DNA of 64,000 nucleotides from assembly GCF_000513095.1 (NCBI RefSeq), contig NZ_BAUT01000001.1, positions 1 through 64,000 on the forward strand, given 5' to 3'. This DNA comes from Halalkalibacter wakoensis JCM 9140. GTDB lineage: Bacteria > Bacillota > Bacilli > Bacillales > Bacillaceae_D. Made by a program: the position numbers and the translations under genes. A model generated the notes under the pieces. It saw only the letters and a program-made list of their open reading frames with translations. It was not told the origin of the DNA and ran no database searches. Every line of letters starts with the position of its first letter. Within the stretch, counting starts at the first letter, position 1. This document shows positions 9,901 through 18,753 of this stretch, one piece after another.

Positions 9901-10421
9901 GATATTCTTTCATATGCATTGTACCCGAAGGTCTTTATGGAGTTTGATCAATTCCGTCAACAATTTGGAGACATCTCGGTATTAGATACACCTACGTTTT
10001 TCTATGGGTTACGTTTAGGTGAAGAGATTGAAGTAGAAATTGAACAAGGTAAAACGTTAATTGTTAAACTTGTTTCTATATCGAAACCCAAAGAGGATGG
10101 TACGCGAATTGTGTACTTTGAATTAAATGGTCAATCACGTGAAATTGTAATAAAAGATTTAAATGTTCAAACATCATCTGTGGTCCGTCCAAAAGTAGAT
10201 AAAGACAATCCGAACCAAATTGGTGCAACGATGCCTGGAACGGTTGTCAAAACGCTCGTTTCAAAAGGCGATCAAGTTAAAAAAGGTGATCATTTAATGA
10301 TCACAGAGGCGATGAAAATGGAAACGACTGTTCAAGCCCAATTTGATGGGGTGATTAAAGAAGTTATGTAACAGACGGGGAGCCAATTTCGACTGGAGAT
10401 TTGCTCATTGAATTGGAGTAA
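6976..10421 (+). CDS. pyc: Pyruvate carboxylase (3'-end frameshift)
   Basis: Biotin enzyme converting pyruvate, bicarbonate and ATP to oxaloacetate, the anaplerotic entry to the TCA cycle. Domains in order are biotin carboxylase with ATP-grasp (about 1-450, with KASLGGGGRGMR), carboxyltransferase starting LLTDTTFRDAHQSLLATRVR (about 535-830), the PYC tetramerisation region, and a C-terminal biotin carrier domain with EAMKMET, whose second Lys is biotinylated. The start ATG at 6976 has AAAGAGGGG upstream; the open frame back to 6898 is ignored. As given, the frame stops at 10371 after GVIKEVM. The missing tail (VTDGEPISTGDLLIELE) reads in the next frame to 10421, so one T is missing near 10364. 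A sequencing error is the likeliest cause. Confidence 0.95.
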
Positions 10422-10467
10422 ATCCACATGATCAATGTATAAAATTTATTAAAATGGGCAATAAATG

Positions 10468-10498
10468 AAAAAATGACAGCTAAATGCTGTCATTTTTT
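10468..10498. terminator. Bidirectional terminator between pyc and ctaA
   Basis: ATGACAGC and GCTGTCAT flank a 5-base loop, with A6 before and T7 after, so it works in both directions for the convergent genes. Confidence 0.9.
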
Positions 10499-10504
10499 TC
10501 CGTT

Positions 10505-11404
10505 TTATTTACTTGGTTTTCGAAGAAGAATCATGCCCATATAAGCTAAATTGGAAAAGAGAACAGAAATGATAAGGGCATGCAAAAGTCCAATGGAAAG
10601 AATTTCGTTTTGAGTAAAGACAACAGAAATTCCAGTAAGCATCTGAAGAACAATTAGAACAAAGGCGATAACGCTTGTCCAAACTAGAACAATTTCATTT
10701 CTGAAGCTACCAATCGTCCAAATCATTAAAATTAAAATGAAGATAGCTAATGAGATTCCAGCAAGTCTGTGCAAAAATTGAACCCCAATTGGACCAGATA
10801 AACCAGGGAAAATCATTCCGTTACAAAGAGGAAAACCAGCACAAGCTAATGCTGAGTCTGTATGTTTTACATAAGCACCTGTGTAAATAACTAAATAACA
10901 GTACGTAATAACAAAAAAGAAGAATGCCTTGTAAGCCGATGTAACTTTAGGCGCAATCTGTCTAGGTTTTCCATCTTCAAAAGCTAGAATCATTAATAAG
11001 ACAACAGAGGCTAAAGACATAGCAGAAATACCAAAGTGTAAAGCTAAAATCGCTTTAGATTGCCCGAATACAACTGCTCCTGCACCAAGTAACCCTTGAA
11101 AAATAATCAGTGCTACTGCAGCGATTGACATAAACTTTGTTTCTTTCATATGTTTTAACTGCTTCCAAGACCAGATGGCCAATATAATGATCATGACCCC
11201 AACAAAACCTGAAACAATCCGATGACTATATTCAATAATGGTTTCGATAGCAGGGTTTACTGGAATAACCTCTCCAAAACATAACGGCCACGTAGCACCA
11301 CAGCCTTCACCGGAACCCGTTTTTGTAACGAGTGCACCTTGTAAAAGGACAATTAAGAGACCGATTGAGGACAGAATGCCAAAAACTTTTAATTTTTTAT
11401 GCAT
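10505..11404 (-). CDS. ctaA: Haem A synthase CtaA
   Basis: Membrane enzyme that oxidises the C8 methyl of haem O to a formyl group, giving haem A for the caa3 oxidase. The 299-residue protein has eight hydrophobic segments and a two-fold repeat. Conserved His residues lie in IEYSHRIVSG, LHFGIS, FLHRLAG and GLLHALI. Two Cys pairs are visible in external loops (GCGATWPLCFG and CAGFPLCNG), the latter type characteristic of Bacillus CtaA. It is divergent from ctaB, as in B. subtilis, where the intergenic region is controlled by ResD; I could not assign ResD boxes here. Confidence 0.95.
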   Translation of the reverse strand: MHKKLKVFGILSSIGLLIVLLQGALVTKTGSGEGCGATWPLCFGEVIPVNPAIETIIEYSHRIVSGFVGVMIIILAIWSWKQLKHMKETKFMSIAAVALIIFQGLLGAGAVVFGQSKAILALHFGISAMSLASVVLLMILAFEDGKPRQIAPKVTSAYKAFFFFVITYCYLVIYTGAYVKHTDSALACAGFPLCNGMIFPGLSGPIGVQFLHRLAGISLAIFILILMIWTIGSFRNEIVLVWTSVIAFVLIVLQMLTGISVVFTQNEILSIGLLHALIISVLFSNLAYMGMILLRKPSK

Positions 11405-11703
11405 TCAATTCACCTTTCCTTCTATAAAATTGGTAAGATATATGCTAGAGTTAGCAAGGGAATCTTTTATGGCTTTCTCATTGATATTAAAAACAAACGT
11501 GAGAAAAGTCAATTTTACTAGAGTGAATATTTTATGGCTGTTGCTAAATGTGAAGATAATGTGAAACTCATGATTTTAATGAAACAAAATAGATTTTAAG
11601 ATATAATGTGACTTGTAGCACATGTAAGAAGAGAGAATTCTGTATCTTAGCCTTTTAAAAAGTGCTCGATTTGGTTGACTCTACAAAGGGGGTGAAAGAA
11701 TTG
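11405..11703. promoter_or_regulatory. Divergent ctaA/ctaB control region
   Basis: About 300 bp without a gene. On the plus strand a TATAAT at 11602-11607 lies about 100 bases before ctaB, with a poor -35 element. The region is AT-rich and probably holds both promoters. No riboswitch-like structure or ORF with a ribosome site is seen. Confidence 0.5.
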
Positions 11704-12639
11704 ATGAATAAGACTAATACTGTGTTGGACTCATCAGAAGTTATTCCTAGTCCTGATTCATCAGTTGCAGTTAGTCAGCAAAAGTCGTGGAAGGATTACT
11801 TAGTACTTGCCAAACAGGGGATTGTTACGTCAAACTTGATTACTACGTTTGCCGGTATATATTTAGCTGCTGTCTATACAGGAGTGGGATTAGGATCACA
11901 TCTAGCAACGATGTTCTTTGCATTAATTGGTGCAGCCCTAGTGATGGCAGGTGGATGTACGTTAAATAACTACATTGACCGAGATATCGATCATATTATG
12001 GAACGGACGAAAGATCGTCCAACTGTCACTGGTCGTTTTAGTGCTAACCACGTTTTAGTTGTCGGACTACTTCAAGCTGCATTAGGATTAATCTTTTTAG
12101 CTTTGACAACTGCAACAGCAGCTGTCATTGGATTAATTGGGTTATTTATATATGTTGTACTCTATACAATGTGGACAAAACGTACTACCACGCTAAATAC
12201 AATAGTTGGTAGCTTCTCAGGTGCTGTCCCTCCACTAATTGGTTGGGCTGCTATTGATGGCAGTTTACACACATTTGCCTGGGTAATGTTCTTTATAATG
12301 TTCTTTTGGCAACCACCACATTTTCTTGCTCTTGCAATGAAGCGTGTAGAGGAGTATCGAGCAGCAGGAATACCGATGTTGCCCGTTGTTGCTGGGTTTG
12401 AAGTGACAAAACGTCAAATGGTCGTTTATGTCATTGCCTTATTACCAGTTTCGCTTATGTTGTATCCTTTTGGGATTGTTTATACAGTCGTTGCTGCATT
12501 ACTTGGCCTAGGTTGGGTTGTTCTAGGATTTGCAGGTTTTAAAATGAAAGACGACATAAAATGGGCGAGATTAATGTTTGTGTATTCGCTCAACTATTTA
12601 ACTATTTTATTTGTTCTTATGGTTATTGTTCATATTTAA
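11704..12639 (+). CDS. ctaB: Haem O synthase (protohaem IX farnesyltransferase) CtaB
   Basis: UbiA-family prenyltransferase that adds farnesyl to haem B to make haem O, the substrate of CtaA. The two aspartate-rich motifs are present: [20 protein letters not shown] and the later loop [17 protein letters not shown]. About nine hydrophobic segments follow a polar N-terminus. The AAAGGGGG ribosome site fits either the TTG at 11701 or the adjacent ATG at 11704; the frame upstream to 11662 is not needed. It opens the cta operon ctaB-C-D-E-F. Confidence 0.95.
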   Translation: MNKTNTVLDSSEVIPSPDSSVAVSQQKSWKDYLVLAKQGIVTSNLITTFAGIYLAAVYTGVGLGSHLATMFFALIGAALVMAGGCTLNNYIDRDIDHIMERTKDRPTVTGRFSANHVLVVGLLQAALGLIFLALTTATAAVIGLIGLFIYVVLYTMWTKRTTTLNTIVGSFSGAVPPLIGWAAIDGSLHTFAWVMFFIMFFWQPPHFLALAMKRVEEYRAAGIPMLPVVAGFEVTKRQMVVYVIALLPVSLMLYPFGIVYTVVAALLGLGWVVLGFAGFKMKDDIKWARLMFVYSLNYLTILFVLMVIVHI

Positions 12640-12753
12640 TAATGCACACATCTCTAATGTGTTTCTTTAGAAGTATTAAAATGAATAATGACTATAGATA
12701 TATATCTTAATAGTAGTATTAACTACGTAACGAAAGTGAGGTTGGATTGTCAG

Positions 12754-13782
12754 ATGAAACTTTGGAAAACTGCATGGCGTTTTCTACCTCTTTCATTGCT
12801 CGTGTTTGTATTAACGGGTTGTTTGGGAGAGACGAACTTAACTGCCCTTGATCCAAAGGGACCACAATCACAATGGCTTTTTGACAACATGTTACTATCG
12901 TTGTACATTATGGCCCTAGTGACAATTGTCGTATTTGCAATCTTTTTCATTATTCTTGCTAAGTACCGTCGTGCTCCAGGAGATGATGAAATTCCAAAAC
13001 AAGTACATGGAAATACGGCATTAGAAATAACTTGGACTGTTATCCCAATTATTTTGTTAACGATTTTAGCTGTTCCGACTATTACGGGACAATTTATGTT
13101 AGCAGATACTGAACCAGATCCAGAGATCGGTGAAGATACGGTCTACATTACGGTGACGGGACACCAATTCTGGTGGCAATTTGATTATGAAAATGAAGGG
13201 TTTACAGCTGGTCAAGAAGTGTATATTCCAGTTGGAGAGAAAGTCATTTTCGAATTACATGCACAAGATGTAATGCACTCATTTTGGGTACCAGCACTAG
13301 GTGGTAAATTAGATACGATTCCTGGAATTACGAACCATATGTGGTTGGAAGCTGATGAACCAGGTGTATTTAAAGGAAAGTGTGCAGAACTATGTGGACC
13401 TTCACATGCATTAATGGACTTTAAACTTATTGCTCTTGAACGTGATGAGTATGATGCTTGGGTTGCTGGTATGCAAGCTGAAGTACAAGAGCCTACTGAA
13501 ACATTAGCTCAACAAGGGCGCGATGTATTCGAAGCTAGCTGTATTGGTTGTCACGCAGTTGGTGGAATGGGTTCTGCTACAGGACCAGCTTTATCAGATT
13601 TTGCAAATCGTGAAGTAATTGCAGGTTACTTAGAGTTCACTGATGAGAATCTTGAAGCATGGATTCGTGATCCAGAGTCTCTAAAACAAGGAAACAACAT
13701 GCCTGCATTCCCAGATATGAGCGATCAAGATATGGAAGCGCTTATTGCTTACCTTCGTTCTTTAGATGTACAAAACAATTAA
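12754..13782 (+). CDS. ctaC: Cytochrome caa3 oxidase subunit II with fused cytochrome c (CtaC)
   Basis: Subunit II of the caa3-type terminal oxidase. It starts with a lipoprotein signal (lipobox LTGC near residue 20), followed by two membrane helices and a cupredoxin domain. The binuclear CuA ligands are visible in CAELCGPSHALM (Cys near 210 and 214). A fused C-terminal cytochrome c domain carries the haem motif CIGCH near 263-267 and the axial Met in NNMPAFP, which makes it a cytochrome c oxidase rather than a quinol oxidase. The ATG at 12754 begins MKLWKTAW; the upstream open frame from 12688 is not supported. GTGAGG is 12 bases upstream, a long but usable spacing. Confidence 0.96.
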   Translation: MKLWKTAWRFLPLSLLVFVLTGCLGETNLTALDPKGPQSQWLFDNMLLSLYIMALVTIVVFAIFFIILAKYRRAPGDDEIPKQVHGNTALEITWTVIPIILLTILAVPTITGQFMLADTEPDPEIGEDTVYITVTGHQFWWQFDYENEGFTAGQEVYIPVGEKVIFELHAQDVMHSFWVPALGGKLDTIPGITNHMWLEADEPGVFKGKCAELCGPSHALMDFKLIALERDEYDAWVAGMQAEVQEPTETLAQQGRDVFEASCIGCHAVGGMGSATGPALSDFANREVIAGYLEFTDENLEAWIRDPESLKQGNNMPAFPDMSDQDMEALIAYLRSLDVQNN

Positions 13783-13809
13783 AAATAGACAATAAAGGAG
13801 GTAAACCCT

Positions 13810-15678
13810 TTGGCTGCACAAAAACAGGAAAAAAGCGTTGTTTGGGATTGGTTAACAACGGTTGACCATAAAAAGCTTGGAATCATGTACTTGATTGCAG
13901 GGACGCTTTTCTTTGTAAAAGCTGGGGTGATGGCGCTTTTTATGCGTATCCAGCTCATGTATCCAGAGATGAATTTCTTAAGTGGTCAAACATTTAATGA
14001 ATTCATTACGATGCATGGTACGATCATGCTATTTTTAGCCGCCACACCATTATTATTTGCATTTATGAACTATGTCATACCATTACAAATTGGGGCACGT
14101 GACGTTGCATTCCCATTTGTCAATGCACTTGGTTTCTGGATTTTCTTATCAGGTGGTTTATTATTAAGTATGAGTTGGTTCTTCGGTGGTGGACCCGATG
14201 CAGGTTGGACTGCGTATGTACCACTTTCTAGCCGTGATTACGGTGGTTTAGGTCTTGACTTTTATGTATTAGGACTTCAAGTATCAGGTATTGGTACTCT
14301 TGTATCAGCGATCAACTTCTTAGTTACGATCATTAATATGAGAGCACCAGGAATGACAATGATGCGCTTACCATTATTTGTATGGACGTCATTCATTTCT
14401 TCTACATTAATTTTATTTGCTTTTACACCACTTGCTGCTGGTCTTGCTCTTTTAATGTTTGACCGTGTATTCGATGCTCAGTTCTTTATTCCGAATATGG
14501 GTGGTAATGTTGTTTTATGGCAACATATTTTCTGGATCTTTGGACACCCAGAAGTATATATTCTAGTATTACCTGCTTTTGGTATTATTTCTGAGGTTAT
14601 CCCTGCATTCTCTAGAAAGCGTCTTTTCGGATATACTGCTATGGTATTTGCAACGATGATTATCGCTTTCTTAGGGTTCATGGTTTGGGCTCACCATATG
14701 TTTACAGTAGGTATGGGACCTGTGGCTAACTCAATCTTTGCGATTGCAACGATGACGATTGCGGTTCCAACTGGTATCAAAATCTTTAACTGGCTCTTTA
14801 CAATGTGGGGCGGGAAGATTACATTTAATACAGCGATGTTATTTGCTTCTTCTTTCGTACCAACGTTCGTACTTGGTGGGGTAACAGGGGTTATGTTAGC
14901 AATGGCACCAGTTGACTATCTTTACCATGATACGTACTTTGTTGTAGCTCACTTCCACTACATTATTGTTGGTGGTATCGTATTATCTTTATTTGCTGGT
15001 TTATTCTATTGGTATCCAAAAATGTTTGGACATATGTTGAATGAAACTTTAGGGAAATTGTTTTTCTGGATTTTCTATATTGGATTCCATTTAACGTTCT
15101 TCGTTCAGCATTTATTAGGACTAATGGGTATGCCACGTCGTGTATACACATATCTTGGAGATCAAGGTCTTGATACATTTAACTTTATTAGTACAATTGG
15201 TACATTCTTCATGTCAGCAGCTATCATACTGCTTGTGATTAATGTCATTTATTCAGCGTTCAAAGGTGAGCGCGTAACAGTTGCAGATCCATGGGATGCT
15301 CGTACACTTGAGTGGGCTGTTCCAACTCCTGTACCTGAGTATAACTTTGCACAAACTCCACAAGTTCGTTCACTTGACCCATTATTCTATGAAAAAATTC
15401 ATGGTGATGGAAAAATGAAGCCGGCTGAACCAGTACAAGCGATCCATATGCCGAATGGTTCCATTCTGCCATTGATCATCGCTGTTGGTCTATTCTTTGC
15501 TGGTTTCGGTGTTATTATGATGAACATGGAAAACCCAATTGTTAGTCCGTGGTTTGTTACGATCGGTGGTTTGGCTATTACTTTTGGTGCTATGTTTGTT
15601 CGTTCTGTGAAAGAGGACCATGGATATTATGTTCCTGTTGAACAAGTAAAAGCGGATCTAAAGAAAGGAGGTAACTAA
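13810..15678 (+). CDS. ctaD: Cytochrome caa3 oxidase subunit I (CtaD)
   Basis: Catalytic haem-copper subunit that reduces oxygen and pumps protons. The 622-residue protein begins at a TTG preceded by AAAGGAGG. Diagnostic residues are present: TMHGTIM (haem a ligand), GHPEVY with the CuB His and cross-linked Tyr near residue 245, the HH CuB pair in WAHHMFTVGMG near 295, and HDTYFVVAHFHY with the haem a and a3 ligands. Twelve or more membrane helices and a polar tail fit the Bacillus form. It is 27 bases after ctaC and 3 bases before ctaE, in one operon. Confidence 0.97.
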   Translation: MAAQKQEKSVVWDWLTTVDHKKLGIMYLIAGTLFFVKAGVMALFMRIQLMYPEMNFLSGQTFNEFITMHGTIMLFLAATPLLFAFMNYVIPLQIGARDVAFPFVNALGFWIFLSGGLLLSMSWFFGGGPDAGWTAYVPLSSRDYGGLGLDFYVLGLQVSGIGTLVSAINFLVTIINMRAPGMTMMRLPLFVWTSFISSTLILFAFTPLAAGLALLMFDRVFDAQFFIPNMGGNVVLWQHIFWIFGHPEVYILVLPAFGIISEVIPAFSRKRLFGYTAMVFATMIIAFLGFMVWAHHMFTVGMGPVANSIFAIATMTIAVPTGIKIFNWLFTMWGGKITFNTAMLFASSFVPTFVLGGVTGVMLAMAPVDYLYHDTYFVVAHFHYIIVGGIVLSLFAGLFYWYPKMFGHMLNETLGKLFFWIFYIGFHLTFFVQHLLGLMGMPRRVYTYLGDQGLDTFNFISTIGTFFMSAAIILLVINVIYSAFKGERVTVADPWDARTLEWAVPTPVPEYNFAQTPQVRSLDPLFYEKIHGDGKMKPAEPVQAIHMPNGSILPLIIAVGLFFAGFGVIMMNMENPIVSPWFVTIGGLAITFGAMFVRSVKEDHGYYVPVEQVKADLKKGGN

Positions 15679-15681
15679 GAA

Positions 15682-16296
15682 ATGGCGGGTCATGTAGATA
15701 CTTCAAAAGGGCTTCCTTCACATCCGGAGAGAGCGACATTAGAAGGTAAAAACAAATTTCTCGGTTTCTGGTTCTTCCTTGGTGGTGAAACGATTCTATT
15801 TGCGACTTTCTTTGGTACGTATTTAGGTCTTCGTAACGGAATCGCTGATGGGCCTTCTTCACAAGAGATGTTCCATCTTCCACTTGTCTTTATTATGACA
15901 ATGATCCTTTTAACGAGTAGTTTAACAAGTGTATTAGCTATGTTTGCAATGAAGAAAAATAAGTTCGGCACATTCAAGATTTGGATGTGGATTACGGTCT
16001 TATTAGGTCTTGCTTTCTTAGGCTTTGAAATTTATGAGTTCTACGAGTATGTTCACCATGGTTTAGGCTTTACGACAAGTGCGTTTGCTTCATCTTTCTA
16101 TTCTCTTGTTGGACTGCACGGTGCTCACGTTGCTTTTGGACTTTGTTGGATTATTGTCCTGCTTATCCGCTACAATAAGAGTGGGATTACATTAACGAAT
16201 GCTCCTAAGTTTTATTTAGCTAGTTTATACTGGCACTTCATTGATGTCGTGTGGGTATTCATCTTCACGGTTGTCTATCTTATGGGAGTAGTATAA
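15682..16296 (+). CDS. ctaE: Cytochrome caa3 oxidase subunit III (CtaE)
   Basis: Subunit III of the caa3 oxidase, 204 residues with five to six membrane helices. Family blocks FFLGGETILFATFFGTYLGLR, SLVGLHGAHVAFG and LYWHFIDVVWVFIFTVVYL are intact. Its ribosome site GAAAGGAGG lies within the end of ctaD, and the start is three bases after that stop, so translation is probably coupled. Confidence 0.96.
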   Translation: MAGHVDTSKGLPSHPERATLEGKNKFLGFWFFLGGETILFATFFGTYLGLRNGIADGPSSQEMFHLPLVFIMTMILLTSSLTSVLAMFAMKKNKFGTFKIWMWITVLLGLAFLGFEIYEFYEYVHHGLGFTTSAFASSFYSLVGLHGAHVAFGLCWIIVLLIRYNKSGITLTNAPKFYLASLYWHFIDVVWVFIFTVVYLMGVV

Positions 16297-16309
16297 GGGG
16301 GGCTAGTTC

Positions 16310-16654
16310 ATGGCAGATAACTTAAGTACACCATTTGAGAAAAGTGCGATGACAGAAGAAGAGAAACGTCAAACGAGTAAAGAAATTCGCAAGCAAATTG
16401 TCGTTTTTGCTTTAATGATTTTCTTAACGATTATGTCGTTTTTAGCTGTTGGAGCAGATATTATTCCACGCTCATTTGCAATTCCGTTTATCTTGTTATT
16501 AGCGGTCGTACAACTCGCGCTTCAGTTGATCTTCTTTATGCATCTTAAAGATAAAGATCACGGCTGGGCGACAGCGTTTATGATTTCTGGAATTTTTGTA
16601 ACAGTACCAACGATAGCAGCGTTAATGTTGTTATTAGGTGTTACAAAGTATTAA
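16310..16654 (+). CDS. ctaF: Cytochrome caa3 oxidase subunit IV (CtaF)
   Basis: Small subunit IV of the caa3 oxidase, 114 residues with three hydrophobic segments and a polar N-terminus (CyoD/COX4_pro type). The FFMHLKDKDHGWATAF block is typical. It lies 13 bases after ctaE with an AAGGGGGG ribosome site and is closed by a terminator, so it is the last cta operon gene. The ctaG gene that follows in B. subtilis is not present. Confidence 0.93.
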   Translation: MADNLSTPFEKSAMTEEEKRQTSKEIRKQIVVFALMIFLTIMSFLAVGADIIPRSFAIPFILLLAVVQLALQLIFFMHLKDKDHGWATAFMISGIFVTVPTIAALMLLLGVTKY

Positions 16655-16660
16655 CGATAA

Positions 16661-16700
16661 AAAAAGAAGGTGGTTCTATATAGAATCACCTTCTTTTTGT
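16661..16700 (+). terminator. Terminator of the cta operon
   Basis: AAAAAGAAGGTGGTTCTA pairs with TAGAATCACCTTCTTTTT (one G-U pair), then a T tract. Confidence 0.9.
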
Positions 16701-16787
16701 TCATTATATTGTAAAAGCTACTAGATGTCTGTCCAATTAATATGATGTATAATAGACACGTATGAAATCTAAAAAAGGCGTGATGAC

Positions 16788-17348
16788 ATGAACCATCAAC
16801 ATAATCAAGAGGTATTAGGACAACCTCATCGAAAGCGCAATTATAAGCCAGCCATCATCATTATAACGATTTTAATTAATGGATTAGTAGCGTTGCTTGC
16901 TGGATTACCAGGGGTAGACAACTTTACAGCATTTGACGTGAAAATTTTGCCGTTAATGAATGCCATTTTTAATAGCTTTACATTTTTGTTTTTGTTAGCT
17001 GCTTTAATAGCAATTTTGAAAAGAAATGTCACTCTTCATCGTCGTTTTATCTATGCAGCATTTGCGACAACTACGCTTTTCCTTGTCACATATGTGGCTC
17101 ATCATTTCTTATCAGCATCCACCCCTTATGGTGGAAGTGGAGTAATGGCTGGCATCTATTATTTCATCTTAATTACTCATATTGTATTAGCAGCTATTAT
17201 CGTGCCTCTAGCTCTGACTTCTGTTGCTAGAGCATGGAATATGGAAAATGAACGACATCGCAAAATTGCAAGATGGACGATGCCTATCTGGTTATATGTG
17301 AGTTTAACGGGTGTTATTGTATATATTATGATTTCTCCATATTACTAA
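16788..17348 (+). CDS. ctaM: CtaM/YozB-like DUF420 protein for cytochrome oxidase maturation
   Basis: A 186-residue integral membrane protein of the DUF420 family with five hydrophobic segments and conserved His residues in FNSFTF, LHRRFIY, YVAHHF and ITHIVLA. Its homologues YozB (CtaM) of B. subtilis and CtaM of S. aureus are required to make active haem-copper oxidases. Here it sits directly after the cta operon, which supports that role, but with its own TATAAT at 16748-16753 and terminator. It occupies the place where B. subtilis has ctaG. Confidence 0.85.
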   Translation: MNHQHNQEVLGQPHRKRNYKPAIIIITILINGLVALLAGLPGVDNFTAFDVKILPLMNAIFNSFTFLFLLAALIAILKRNVTLHRRFIYAAFATTTLFLVTYVAHHFLSASTPYGGSGVMAGIYYFILITHIVLAAIIVPLALTSVARAWNMENERHRKIARWTMPIWLYVSLTGVIVYIMISPYY

Positions 17349-17380
17349 GAGAATGATCTAATCCAGTATCTATAAAGTCT

Positions 17381-17423
17381 AAAAAAAGAACTTAACCAAT
17401 ATATTTGGCTAAGTTCTTTTTTA
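17381..17423 (+). terminator. Terminator after ctaM
   Basis: A 19-bp stem with one mismatch (17381-17399 with 17405-17423), A7 on the left and T6 on the right. Confidence 0.88.
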
Positions 17424-17443
17424 TAAGGTGCTACGACTGTATT

Positions 17444-17514
17444 GTTTTCCTTAAGGGTCATTGCGCTACAGTCAGTCGACTACTTGGTGTGGTGACTGTA
17501 GCACAATGGAAAAC
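17444..17514. repeat. Imperfect long inverted repeat
   Basis: Arms ATTGCGCTACAGTCA (17460-17474) and TGACTGTAGCACAAT (17493-17507) pair with one mismatch around an 18-base loop. Outer heptamers GTTTTCC (17444-17450) and GGAAAAC (17508-17514) extend it, with nine unpaired bases on the left. A third, weaker copy of the GTGCTAC core is at 17428-17434. It lies at the 3' end of the minus-strand permease gene. Confidence 0.6.
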
Positions 17515-17529
17515 TATAAAAACACTGTT

Positions 17530-18588
17530 TTAAATTTTAAAGTTAAGCTTAATAATGCCAGCTTCTTTAGCTGATGTAAAAGCAATGACAAGAAGGGGCC
17601 CAATGATAAAACCCATCACGCCAAAGAACATCAGTCCCAAATACATCGCAATAAGTGTGGCGAGTGGAGAGAGTCCAATTTGTTGTCCCATCACTTTCGG
17701 TTCGACTGTCCGGCGAATAATTAACAAAATTGCGGCTAAAATTAAAAGCTGTGTTCCAATGTTGGCATTGCCCGCAATAAATTGAAAGATTGCCCATGGT
17801 GCTAATATCGCGATAGAGCCAATTAAGGGAATGAAATCAATTAGCCAAATGATAAATGCCATAAGTAGGGCATATTCAGGAACGATGAGCAGGAGTCCTA
17901 TTAAGGAGACAATGAAAATAATAATGCTGACTAAGAATTGAGCCTTAAAAAAGCCCCAAATAACATACGTTAATCTTGATGTCATGAAATTCACTTTGTC
18001 TTTCGTCTTGTCAGATAAATACGTAAACGCCTTATTTTTAAGTGACGGCAATTCTAACATAAACAAAAACAATGCAATTAGATAAACGATAAAGGTAACT
18101 AAGTAGCCTGGAATGCTTGTAATGACGTTTGCAAGGTCATTAATTAAGTTCCGTTCACTTATCGTTGTACGAAATGAATTTAATGTATGAGTAACTTGTA
18201 GGTTAATTTCTTGGACAAGATCTGGAGGAAGACTTTGATATTCTTCTTCCAAGTTTCTTTGGAAATTAAGCCAAGCGCGATTAATATCGTTAATATATTG
18301 TGGTAAGTTTTCGACAATTTGAGTGCCTTGTGTTACAGCTTGTGTTGTAATGTAGTAGCCAGCTAGACCAATAAACAGAATAAATAACGTAAATACAATC
18401 ATCACAGCTATGTTTCTTTTTAGTTTAGCTCGTTTGTGTAAAGCTGTTACAGCCGGGGTTAATACTAGTGCTGTGATAAATGCGCCAATAAGCGGAATGG
18501 ATACTGGCAATATAAAATAAGCTGCAAGCAAAATAGCAAGGATAGTTAAAATAATAATGAATGTTCTCTTTGTCATAAATGCTGCCAA
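17530..18588 (-). CDS. AI-2E/YtvI-family membrane permease
   Basis: A 352-residue polytopic protein of the AI-2E transporter (PerM/UPF0118) superfamily, close in length to the sporulation membrane protein YtvI. Two N-terminal hydrophobic helices, a long soluble segment with coiled-coil character (about 75-165) and five or six C-terminal helices are visible. The family signatures YLVTFIVYLIALFLFMLE, WLIDFIPLIGSI and GLSPLATLIAMYLGLMFFGVMGFIIGPLL are intact. The TTG start at 18588 has GAGAGGAGT at ideal distance; the ATG at 18576 is too far from it. Substrate unknown. It is monocistronic, and a minus-strand TATAAT lies just upstream. It is an insertion relative to B. subtilis gene order. Confidence 0.85.
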   Translation of the reverse strand: MAAFMTKRTFIIILTILAILLAAYFILPVSIPLIGAFITALVLTPAVTALHKRAKLKRNIAVMIVFTLFILFIGLAGYYITTQAVTQGTQIVENLPQYINDINRAWLNFQRNLEEEYQSLPPDLVQEINLQVTHTLNSFRTTISERNLINDLANVITSIPGYLVTFIVYLIALFLFMLELPSLKNKAFTYLSDKTKDKVNFMTSRLTYVIWGFFKAQFLVSIIIFIVSLIGLLLIVPEYALLMAFIIWLIDFIPLIGSIAILAPWAIFQFIAGNANIGTQLLILAAILLIIRRTVEPKVMGQQIGLSPLATLIAMYLGLMFFGVMGFIIGPLLVIAFTSAKEAGIIKLNFKI

Positions 18589-18619
18589 TTTGAGACTCCT
18601 CTCCAGAAATACTATTTAC

Positions 18620-18648
18620 ATTATAGTACGAAGACAATAAGATGAACA
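18620..18648 (-). promoter_or_regulatory. Candidate promoter of the YtvI-like gene
   Basis: On the minus strand TATAAT (18620-18625) has a weak TGTTCA -35 element 17 bases upstream (18643-18648). It sits about 30 bases before the TTG start. Confidence 0.45.
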
Positions 18649-18707
18649 GGGCAATGACTTAATTTCCTAAAGTCGTCACTTTTCTCAGTTACGTAGGTAC
18701 TCAATTA

Positions 18708-18720
18708 AATGGTATAATCA
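18708..18720 (+). promoter_or_regulatory. Extended -10 promoter of the lipoprotein gene
   Basis: TGGTATAAT at 18710-18718 is a perfect extended -10 element 35 bases before the ATG. The -35 region is poor, as is usual for extended -10 promoters. Confidence 0.55.
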
Positions 18721-18753
18721 TTCGTAGGCTAATTTGTAAGCAAGGAGATAATA

